Assembly: GCA_905221615.1 (NCBI GenBank)
Contig: CAJNDT010003435.1
Coordinates: forward strand, 615,875-679,874
Direction: 5' to 3'
DNA: 64,000 nt
From: Symbiodinium sp. CCMP2592
Lineage: Eukaryota; Sar; Dinophyceae; Suessiales; Symbiodiniaceae
Position numbers and translations under genes: made by a program. Shown in pieces: positions 55,254-64,000 of this stretch. The notes under the pieces were generated by a model. That model was not told the DNA's origin, ran no database searches, and was given only the letters and a program-made list of their open reading frames with translations. The first letter of the stretch is position 1. The number at the start of each line of letters is the position of its first letter.

Positions 55254-56575
55254 AAACCCTACACCACCGAAACAAAGCAAGACTGATGTAGAGGTCCTTG
55301 GCCTGTAGCTTTGCATTGTCTAGGGTTGTAGGATTCTTTAGGGTTTTAAATTCAGGGTGATAGAGTTATTACAGGTGATATTCGGTAGGGTCTACCTTCA
55401 CCCTGAATACCCTACTTTTTAGGGTTCCTCGTTATGATTTCTTTTATGATTTCTTTATATAAGTGCTTAAACATATAGGTTCTTCGGGGTTAAGGTAGAG
55501 CATTAATGTTTCGGATTTAGGGTTGCTTTCGGGTTTAAGGGCCAGGGTTTTTGCGCGTCGCATGCGCAGGAACCTAAGCTTCCGCCTTCCGTGAGAGCGG
55601 CGACAACTAATATAGTAATATAGGGGCTTAAGCTCTTAAATAGTCGGCAATACCGATTTGCGGGTTCCTTTTTGCAATTATAGTATAATGGGCCCCGAAA
55701 CCCTACATTACCAAATTCTCGGGCGTCCGGAGCCTCTATTACTGGAGAAACATTCAACAACTGCACCCCTGCACCTTGAACATCTACGACAGGCACCTTA
55801 ATGACTACCACGACTATTCTGGGAGTTCATTATTATAATTATAGAATAATGGGCCCCCAAAACTCTATTCCTTAGGGCCCCTCAATTATAGTATGCCTAT
55901 AGATCCCTTGTAGCAACCCTTATAGCCTTATAGACCCCTTCAAAGGAACCCTACTCTAATTACATTAACTTATTGTAAGTACTCTTATAGATCCCATGTA
56001 GCAGCCCTTATAGACCCCTTCAAAGAAAGCCTACTCTAATTAACACTAAACCCTTCCTAATCCCTAAACCCTAAGCCCTAAACCCTAAGCACTTTAAAAA
56101 ACCCTAAACCCTTCACCGTAATGAGCATCTCGGAAGCAGGCGTCGCAGGCACCGCCTTCGTCTCTTGGTTTGCAAGCAAGGACTTAGGGGTACTTAGAAA
56201 TATTTTTTAATTTTTGGTTGATATAATCCCTAAGAAACAGCTAAAATTATATTTTTGCTAGGGTTCTAAGTTCGGTAAAGTATGGGGGGGGGGGGGGGGA
56301 AGGTTCAAGAAAATTTGGCTCCTTCTTTGGGGGGGGTCTCCTATGCCCTAAATGAACCCTAAAGCTTGTAAGCCCTAAACCTTAAACCTTAAAACCTAAA
56401 GCTTAAACCCGAAAACCTAAAGCTTAAACCCTAAACCCTAAAGCTTAAACACTAGGCCCCAAAGCTTGAACCCTAAACCCTAAACCTCTACTATCTACTG
56501 TCTCGTGAGAGTTTCCTGCCTTCCGGAAGGCCTAAGCCCGGAAAAAAGTCCAACAAACCGTGAAACCCTCAAGCC
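55254..56575. other. Non-coding stretch
   Basis: Heptamer repeats (56,050-56,110, 56,380-56,490), repeated phrases tagatcccttgtagcaaccctta near 55,890 and 55,990, and a poly-G run at 56,286-56,299. No gene supported. Confidence 0.4.
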
Positions 56576-56915
56576 TTGCCTGAATTCGATAAGGCCGACG
56601 TTCCTCAAAGCGACCTAGATGTAGTCTCCAATCTAGCTCCAGTTTTTGGGGTGAGCCGAGCTTTTCAGTTAGTTACCAGTAGCGCCCCACAACAGCGGAA
56701 CGCAATTCGCAAGAACCCTAAACCGGCTACATGGATTTTAGGGCGCCGGGTTGGAGCACTTCCTGGTTACCCGGTCTTTGTTCAGAGCCTGGCCCCTAGG
56801 GTTTAGGGTTTAGGGTGCGGACCTGAATTAGGTTAGTTTAAGCGCTTGCTCCGTAACTTCCCGGGCTGGTTGCTCACGGCTTTCCCTCGGTTTGGGGCGG
56901 AGGTGTTCAGAAAGA

Positions 56916-57025
56916 CTGGGTTCTTGTTAAGGAACTTAGTTTAAGTTACCAGAATGGGGATCTACAGTAAACAATCTGGTTTCCTTATAATGGTAACTTA
57001 CATTAAATCTTGAATTTGAGCCCAG
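56916..57025 (+). mobile_element. Introner-type intron outside the array
   Basis: CTGGGTTCTTGTTAAGGAAC at left and gaatttgagcccag at right, AAGA on both sides (4-bp duplication). The internal motifs ggggatctacagta and ttataatggtaactta match the array introns. Flanking sequence is unrelated to the ankyrin-GNAT gene, so the element has moved independently. Confidence 0.65.
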
Positions 57026-57105
57026 AAGAAGAGCTGGAGCTGTCTTCGTTTTCATGTCCCCGATGTTTTCGGCCTCTTTGGGTTTCAGGGTTTCGGGTTT
57101 GGCAG

Positions 57106-57345
57106 GTACAGGATACCTCCGGAGAAGCGTGCGGCCAAGTCGGTGTTTGTGTTGATGTACGGCGCAGGGTTTTGCATGCTGGGGACGATTTGTTTTGCAA
57201 TGCCTTTAGTGCAGCTCCGACCACGTACCTACTACGCCGGCACAGACCAGTGCCGCTCTTGCAACAGCAGTACCGGCCACGATATATACCTCGATGCATG
57301 CCTCTCACGACGTCCTACACCCTCGCGCTGCATACCCATCCTAAA
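57106..57345 (+). CDS. Candidate exon with a membrane segment, unknown gene
   Basis: After ggcag|G the frame reads YRIPPEKRAAKSVFVLMYGA, with the hydrophobic stretch FCMLGTICFAMPLV and then cysteine-rich DQCRSCNSS. Lies 80 bp after the introner above, which supports a real gene here. The 3' border is unknown; the frame ends at TAA near 57,350. Confidence 0.35.
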
Positions 57346-57921
57346 CCCTTAAACCCAAACCCAATAACGGCAAACCGACCGGCCATGTTGCTATCTGGTT
57401 TCGCAAAATTCCTGTTTTCGAACCGTCCAGATGGTGGCTTCTCGTCTTGCCGGACATATTCCAGGTATGCTCATATTAGGGTTTGCTGTAATGATTGGTA
57501 TTATGTGTTCCAGTTCCAGAGCTTCATGACGCGTCATGACTAGAACTGAGTCTGTTGAGAATGCCGGAGCCTGCTTGCGTCTCTTAGATTGGGGTCCCAC
57601 CTTGTCTTAGTCTTGTTTCGATCGCTAGCAAGTTGCAAGGCTTCCGTGTATGATGCTTCCTGGATGAAGTTTTGACAACTCATTTGGGATATTTGTTTAG
57701 TTCCCACTCTATAAACCCTAAACCCTACAACCCCTAAACCCTAAATCGTACATCCCAAACCCTAAGGCCTTATTGCTTAATATAGAGCTCCAGAAACAGC
57801 TTTGATGGGGACTGCTGAAATCAACACCTAGTCCAAGGGTTGGAGGCCGGGACTTGCCTTGAAGGAGGACTGTTTTAAGGTTTAGGGCTTATAGTGTTTT
57901 TCAGGGTTGATAGGGTTTATG

Positions 57922-58026
57922 TGGGAGTTTCCGAAGATTAGGGGTACCTTGTTTTGGGGTCCTGATAACAAGGATCCTATTATTTGGTGTACTATGTTTG
58001 GGTCCCCACTTGTTCGGAAACTCCCA
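57922..58026. mobile_element. MITE-like element, family M2
   Basis: tgggagtttccgaagatta / cttgttcggaaactccca; TG on both sides. Confidence 0.7.
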
Positions 58027-58512
58027 TGTAGGGTTTGTAGGGTTTAGGGCCTTTAGGGATTCAGGTTTTAGGATGTAAGGTTTAGGGTTTATAGGGTTTC
58101 GGGTCAGGGGTTTAGGAGTTTAGGATTTAGGAGGTAAGCTTTATAGGGCTCAGGGGTTATAGGGTTTAGGCTTTAGGTTTTCCTGTGCAACACTTCTGGC
58201 AGCCTGCTGTTCTGGACACGGTTCAGCAGCATAGTGACGGTGGCCGCGGCGAGATTCAGTAGATTGCTTGTGCGTCAGGGGAAATGACGGACGACCGACT
58301 ATAGGGCTGTTCCTTACACAAGGTTCAATCATCCGCAGCCCTGAAAATGATCTCTAGACCTTGAACCCCAAACCCCTGATCCCCTAAACCCTAGACCCCT
58401 GCACCCCTAAACCCCTAAACCCTAAACCACAGCAAGTCACCTTCGCGTGCCTGAGGTCAGCAGGCCGCCCTGACGCTGCAGGGAGAAAAGAGGCTGGTTG
58501 GCTTGTGTCATA

Positions 58513-58615
58513 TTGGTGGTTGTCAAAATTAAAGTCCTTTTTTGGGTCCCTAGTATAATACGGCACCTAATATTTAGGGTACCCGAAAAGGGACCTTAAT
58601 TTTGACAACTACCCA
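58513..58615. mobile_element. MITE-like element, family M3
   Basis: ttggtggttgtcaaaatta / taattttgacaactaccca; TA on both sides. Confidence 0.7.
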
Positions 58616-58619
58616 TAAT

Positions 58620-59700
58620 ATAGGTTTAGGATTAGGGTTTTAGGGTTTAGGATTTAGGATTTAGGGCTTATGGTTGGCTTGTGTCAGAGAGAAGCCTTAC
58701 CAATCTTGCTCCTGAGGTTTCGGTTGTTTGTTGTTTTTTGTAACCCCAAAGCCCATTCAAGTGATTAAGGCCGCTAGATTGCATTTTTGTCTGCATCATG
58801 TTGCTTAGGAAGTCCGCCATCTGTCTGGATTTTACGATCCGTACTCTGCTCGACTGCTATATTTTTCGATGCTGAGGGCCACCACCAAAATCGGGATGGT
58901 GAGAATGTTGATCTGGATGTAATGTCAACGATGCTTATGAGCTTTGACCCTGATCCGCGCAGAGTGATTCTGAACATGGCGTGCTAATGAGATTTCTGTT
59001 GATGAGACGAAGATGCCGATGGTGCTGAGTTGAAGGCTGCGATGCTCCTGATGCAGATCATGATTGCCATGGCGACGATCATTCATGATGGCCATCACAC
59101 GGGGTTTACGTGTCCGACCTGCACGGAAAGCTTCTCAGAAACGGCACGCAGACAACCTTGGCCAGACCTCAAGCAAATATGAGCAGAACTTCCTGTCCTG
59201 TCACCCTACCGTAAAACCCTGATGGGCGCGAGCCACGATGCAGGAGTCAACTGGCAAGCTGCACATCCACAGCATCTCCACCGATGAGGTCGACAGGGTT
59301 GCATTTGACTTTCGGGGTTGTTAGGCCGGTGTCTGTATCGAGTTTCAGCCCTAAGCCGCACTCAAGATCCGCTCTGAGCTGTTCTGTGTCTGCTGCTTCG
59401 TTACTTATTATAGATGAGAGCGGGCAAGGCGAAGAACTAAACGAAGGTGTTCATCCTTGATAGGTTGCATGGTCAGGTTCTCATCATACTTCTGGGTCTT
59501 AGCACACGTTTCTCGGCTCGAAGATTTTTGGAAACATGAGGTCAACATTAACATAGCTCAGCCATAAAAGAGATATGCACATGGAGTTTTTTAGGTCTGA
59601 GCGCGCCCCAAGATCTGGATTTGCAGGTACGCAGCATGCTTGTAGGGGTGGGTGTTTCACCGAGAGGGGTGCTACACCTTACGGACAGCCTCTTGCGAAG
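58620..59700. other. Unassigned segment of normal complexity
   Basis: Few heptamer repeats. Open stretches (e.g. 58,787-58,987 and 59,240-59,325) have no recognisable motif. It may contain exons I could not identify. Confidence 0.3.
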
Positions 59701-59950
59701 AGAAGAAACACTATTAAGGCCCAACATTACAGTGCCCTTATAGGTCCCTTAGAGTAACTCAAACACTATTAAGGCCCTACATTAAGGTACCCCTATAGAT
59801 CCCTTAGTAGCCCTCATAAGGAAGCCTTTACATTTAAGGCCCTACAGTATAGTACTCTTACAGATCCCTGAGAGTAACTCTCATAAGGAACCCTTTCATT
59901 AAAGTACCCTTATGAGTCCATGAGAGTAGCCCTCATAAGGAACCCTAAAC
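59701..59950. repeat. Short tandem-like block
   Basis: Four diverged copies, about 60 bp each, of a unit with aaggccctac, agtaccctta, agatccct and agagtaactc, ending in ctcataaggaaccc. Confidence 0.6.
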
Positions 59951-59986
59951 CCTAAACCCTAAACCCTAAACCCCCTAAACTGCGAG

Positions 59987-60060
59987 GATTGCGGGTCCTC
60001 CCCGGATGAAGACGAGGAGGAGGCCCTCCTGGAAGAGAGCCTACGGCATGCGTCGTGCGG
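59987..60060 (+). CDS. Candidate acidic exon, unknown gene
   Basis: Between gcgag|G and CGG|GCGTGG the frame is DCGSSPDEDEEEALLEESL then RHASC. AG|G acceptor and GC donor as in the array gene. Embedded between heptamer arrays, which makes the coding composition stand out. Confidence 0.4.
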
Positions 60061-60079
60061 GCGTGGGGTTGAGTGTTTG

Positions 60080-60262
60080 GCTAGGGCTTAGGGCTTAGGG
60101 CTTGGGGCTTAGGGCTTAGGGCTTAGGGCTTAGGGCTTAGGGCTTAGGGCTTAGGGTTTAGGGTTTAGGGCTTAGGGCTTAGGGCTTAGGGTTTAGGGCT
60201 TAGGGTTTAGGGTTTGGGGTTTAGGGTTTGGGGTTTAGGGTTTTGGGTTTAGGGTTTAGGTG
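60080..60262. repeat. TTAGGGC / TTTAGGG heptamer array
   Basis: More than ten units of the variant CTTAGGG, switching to TTTAGGG and TTTGGGG downstream. Confidence 0.85.
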
Positions 60263-60476
60263 GGAGGTTGAGGGGTTGGTGGCAGGATCAGGGTATCCAG
60301 CTCGCCACTGCATTGGACAGTTTGGGCCCATGTGCTGAAGTTCAGGTTTTGCTGGCCAAGCCGAGGTGAACATGGAGCCAGACTTCACACCCCGAATCCG
60401 AACCCCCGAGCATTATATTCTGCATCTCTGGGAAGCCGCAAACCCGAGAACACCCTACAAAACCCCAAGTCCTGAA

Positions 60477-60590
60477 TCCAGGATGCCCAGTAGTACCCTT
60501 ATTCCCTTTTTGTAGTCCTAGGTTCCTTATAAAGGCACCCAATACCAAAAAGGGAGCCCTTTTGATTCCTAGGTTACTGGGCATCCCAGG
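60477..60590. mobile_element. Palindromic element with ggatgcccagta ends
   Basis: ccaggatgcccagtagtacc pairs with gttactgggcatcccagg; inner arms ttccctttttg/caaaaaggga. A half copy lies at 18,447-18,475. Confidence 0.65.
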
Positions 60591-61184
60591 AATCCTCACC
60601 CCTGAACCCTTTTCCCTAAACGCTCAACCCTGAAGCATGTGCTCTGAACCCTAAACCCTAAAATCCCAAAACCCTAGAAGACCCAAAACCCTAAACCCTA
60701 GGCCCTTATCCCTAAACCCCTTAAGCGGACAAAGGGAGCCATTGCACTTAACAAAAAAGACACCCTGAAGCCTGAGCCCTTAACCCCCGGAGAGGATCTC
60801 AACATTTGCCCGATCTACTCGGCCGACGCGGCCGGAGGCTTTGGTGTCACAGGCATTTCAGGGCCCTGCGACTGACTTTATTTAGGGTTTAGGGTTAAGG
60901 TGTACGATTTAGAGTGCAGGTATTCGGTGATGGAAGCTTGTCCTGAATTGGCGAAGACATCGCGCTAAATGCGAAACTCCAAACTCCTAACACCCTAAAA
61001 AAATGAACCTAAACAAAACAGGGCTTGGGATTTAGTTGCAGCAAGGGGCTCGATTTCTTTAGTTTGGGCTGAGGAATGCAACGACCGCGATTGGTTTGCC
61101 TTCTGAGGTGGGTGAAGGCTCGAGGATGGTTTGTGGACTGTGAGGCCCGGTGGCTCTATGTAGTAGATGTACCATCAACAGCAC

Positions 61185-61490
61185 CAATGCCATCATTCAC
61201 ACCATCATCATCATCATCGTCATCATTATCATCATCATCATCATCGCCAGCATCACAATCTTGATCATCACCACAAAAATTATCACCACGACAGTCATGA
61301 TGATGCTCATCATCATCCTCATCATCGTGCTCATGACCGCCAGTTTCGTCTTCTTCGTCACCACGAACACGTCACTTCGACCATCATCACCGTGATGATA
61401 ATGTTCTTCATCATCGGCAACAGCCATCCGCTTACCAGCTTAGCCGGCATCATCGTCATCAGCATCATCATCATCACCAGCAGCAGAACA
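61185..61490. repeat. ATC/CAT triplet repeat
   Basis: Imperfect CAT/ATC units. Long open frames (poly-I, poly-H) are artefacts. Confidence 0.75.
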
Positions 61491-61789
61491 TCGCTTCATC
61501 CTCCTGATGCCGCTCATGCTCATGCCGTAGCCTCGTGCCCTGATCCTGCTCCGCTTCATACCGCAAAACATCGGGGTCTATCACTGACATTTTTGTGTCC
61601 TGTTTCCTGTCTTGCCAGGTCCGTAGTGTGCATGCGAATTTAACCGTTCTTTCTGTTTATTGCCATATAACTTTCACGTGTCATTAGCCACAGTATTTCT
61701 GTTTGGGTATATATAGCTTCGAGGAGTGATTCCCGATACGATGCCTGCTAATTTAATGATGATACTAAGAACAGTGAAAATTGTACTAC

Positions 61790-61902
61790 TTTTGCGAATA
61801 ACAATAATACTAGTGATACCCCTTCTCCTCCTCCTCGTCCTCCTCCCGCTCCTGCTCCTACTACTACCGCTCCTACTACTGTTACTCCTACCACTACGAC
61901 TA

Positions 61903-61934
<32 letters not shown>

Positions 61935-62250
61935 ACTGCTACTTTTGCTACTACTGCTGCTACTACTACTACTACTACTGCTGCTACTGCTACTGCTACT
62001 GCTACTGCTACTGCTACTGCTACTGCTACTGCTACTGCTACTGCTAGTACTACTAACTACTACTGCTACCGCTACTGCTGCTGCTGCTGCTGCTACTGAT
62101 GCTGCTGCTGCTACTGCTACTGCTACTCCTACTCCTCCTACTCCCTCTCCTACGCTACTCCTACTGCTACTGCTACTGCTACTGCTACTGCTACTGCTTC
62201 TGCTGCTATTACTGCGAATAACAATAGCAAGAACAATCATAAGAATGATA
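61790..62250. repeat. (CTA/CTG)n triplet-repeat region
   Basis: About 450 bp of CTA, CTG, CTC triplets with perfect ctactgctactgctactg runs, bordered by AAT/AAG-rich triplets. It resembles the (AGT)n(AGC)n insertions in copies 1 and 3 on the other strand. Confidence 0.8.
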
Positions 62251-62668
62251 AGAAGAATAGTGATAGTGACAAAGAGAACTCATGATTACTAACTGCAAGA
62301 AGAATTATCAGAATAAATCAGACGAAGAAGACGAAGAAGACTAATAAAGAGAGCTCATTAATGCTATCGCGATAGCACTGAACGGCCCAGGCCTTACCAT
62401 CTATCGGCTCGGCCAAGCACGGAGAGGGTGCATGCAGGCAGACATCCAGAAGCCTACCAGAACCTACTTTTCGTAAGGACCCTACAAACCCCATATTAGG
62501 GTTAGAATAAGAACCTACAGAGAAGTAGGGCGTAGTAGGGGCAGGTAGACGCCTACAAACCCACGAACCCCCAGACCTGAACCCCTGAACCCTTACACCG
62601 CCAAGCACGAATCCGAATCCGTAAATGCCATAGTTCCAGACCAGGGTTTCAGGGATAGGTCGGAGATT

Positions 62669-62772
62669 TGGGAGTTTCCGATAAATATGAGTACCTTAGT
62701 TTGGTGTCCATATAATCAGGATCCTAATATTTAAGGTACTATGTTAGGATCCCCTATTTTCGGAAACTCCCA
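62669..62772. mobile_element. MITE-like element, family M2
   Basis: tgggagtttccgataaata / tattttcggaaactccca; TT on both sides. Confidence 0.7.
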
Positions 62773-62900
62773 TTTGTCGTGTCTTGGAAACACCAGTGGG
62801 ACAAGAAACTCTTGTTCCCTTGGTGTCAGAACTCCAGACTGCTTCATCCGCAGTTCAGCTCAGGGCTTCTGGAAGTGTAGTCGGCGTGTGATTTTACCAG

Positions 62901-63094
62901 GTGCTGCCAGCAACTTTTGCCAGACTCGCTTATCTTTGCTTCGCCTGTTGTTTCGAGGGCGTTTCGGAATTTGTTGTTCGGGGCTTCGACAGCATCCATC
63001 GAAAGCAGCAGCGCCCTGCAAATAATGAGAAGAAAGAAGCCTGTGCACCCCCGACGACACCAGCAGAGCTTGAAAGGATATGCGTTGCTAGCAT
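62901..63094 (+). CDS. Candidate exon, unknown gene
   Basis: Acceptor tttaccag|GTG, then VLPATFARLAYLCFACCFEG, VSEFVVRGFDSIHRKQQRP, NNEKKEACAPPTTPAELER. Good composition and length. The frame runs into a palindromic element at 63,095, so the 3' border is unclear. Function unknown. Confidence 0.35.
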
Positions 63095-63217
63095 ACCCAG
63101 ACGCCCGGGAGGATCCCAAAAGTAGATCCCTTAATGGGGGTTCCTATAAAGTACCCTTAGTCGTATAGGGCCCCAAATTAGGGGATCTACTTTCTAGATC
63201 CTCCTGGGGGTCTGGGT
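63095..63217. mobile_element. Palindromic element directly after candidate exon
   Basis: acccagacgcccgggaggatc pairs with gatcctcctgggggtctgggt (each partly shown); inner arms aaagtagatccctt and ggggatctacttt. No second copy in the window. Confidence 0.6.
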
Positions 63218-63356
63218 AAGTCTTTTGTGTAGGAGTTTCAGAAATATGTTAAGGGCTCCGAAAGTAGATCCTTGGCTGTCACATCCTGATTACTGGGCTC
63301 GTAAGCGGGCCCTGGGGTAAGCCTCGATCAAATTATGTGACGCCCTGATACGTAAG

Positions 63357-63390
63357 GTTTAGGGTTTAGGGTTTAGGGTTTAGGGTTAAA
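63357..63390. repeat. Perfect TTTAGGG run
   Basis: Four to five perfect TTTAGGG units. Confidence 0.8.
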
Positions 63391-63700
63391 GTCCCATAGT
63401 CGTCGGACGCTTTGACGTGTTTAAGCCCTTGGCCATAACTTCCTAGTTCAAGATATGAGGAATGCAGGGTTGCACCAGCCAGAAGAACAGCTTGTGGCCC
63501 GAAACCCTGAGCCTCAAGAGCCTTGCACCCTAAACCGAAACCCTTAAACCCTAAGCCCTAAATTTAATCCCTAAATCCTAAACCCTAGCACCCTAAACCG
63601 AACCCCCTAAACCCGAATCCGCTTTTTGGGGTGAGGCGGTGCTGCTTCTTCCCCAAGGGGAGATGCCACAACGGCCAGGACGCAGCCTCAGGGGCTGTTA

Positions 63701-63822
63701 CTTAGAGGCCCAAGGGACTTAGTAAGTAGGTTATAAATAGGGTTCTAAGTACCCTAAATGGAGTTGCCCCAAGAATAGTAACCCTACTTTAACCTACTTA
63801 CTAAGTCCCCTGGGCCTCTAAG
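63701..63822. mobile_element. MITE, family M1
   Basis: cttagaggcccaagggac / gtcccctgggcctctaag, TA on both sides; arms run on through ttagtaagtaggttata. One of the cleanest members. Confidence 0.75.
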
Positions 63823-64000
63823 TATTCCATGCGTAGTTTGGGTTCAGAGGGTTTGGGTTGAGGGTCGGGGGTTTATTCAGAGCTTTAGCGCCAGGGCATT
63901 GCGGTAGCTGCCGAAGCCGAACCCTAAACCCGAAACCCGAATACCAAGGACTGCCTTTTCTGCCACTTCTCGCACGAGAAGCGGGCTCCTCGTGAGAGCG

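Overview
The window looks like nuclear DNA of an alga with TTTAGGG-type telomeres, most likely a dinoflagellate or close alveolate. The evidence is indirect. (i) Degenerate TTTAGGG/CCCTAAA heptamers fill introns and spacers. (ii) Related genes sit head-to-tail on one strand in a tandem array. (iii) Exons joined by a continuous protein frame imply GT, GC and GA splice donors, and acceptors nearly always followed by G (AG|G). (iv) Some introns are themselves short repetitive elements with terminal inverted repeats. No prokaryotic gene, operon, rRNA gene or convincing tRNA was seen. Species cannot be named from the sequence.

Positions 1 to about 40,300 hold a tandem array of one multi-exon gene, six copies in different states of decay, all on the + strand; complete units repeat about every 10.0-10.1 kb. 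Comparing copies let me assign about 19 exons (E1-E19). E1-E6 encode ankyrin repeats. E7-E8 encode a basic then acidic linker. E9-E13 encode a GNAT-type N-acetyltransferase fold with the acetyl-CoA loop HQGKGVG. E14-E19 encode a C-terminal part I do not recognise, ending in NRFNLQCKS. Copy 1 (about 400-5,680) is cut by the window start. Copy 2 (about 6,930-15,790) has nearly all exons. Copy 3 (about 16,600-24,230) lacks its 3' end. Copies 1-3 share a stop in E14, a +1 frameshift in E15 and a changed E13 donor. Copy 4 (about 26,365-29,045) and copy 5 (about 29,350-31,750) are rearranged fragments. Copy 6 (about 32,645-40,045) is the most intact through E16 but lacks the known terminal exons.

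Positions 40,300-64,000 are poor in recognisable coding sequence. They hold long degenerate triplet repeats, telomere-like heptamer arrays, a few exon-sized open stretches of unknown function, and many 80-140 bp palindromic elements.

The most notable content is this population of small inverted-repeat elements. One family forms introns: TIR CTGGGTTCTTGTT, 4-bp target duplications, with splice sites at or beside the duplication. It occurs twice in each complete gene copy and once more at 56.9 kb outside the array. At least five other families are MITE-like. The commonest has TIR cttaaaggttcatgggac and TA duplications, with about eleven copies. A 469-bp insertion with 16-bp target duplications and an (ATCC)n tail is present only in copy 6.
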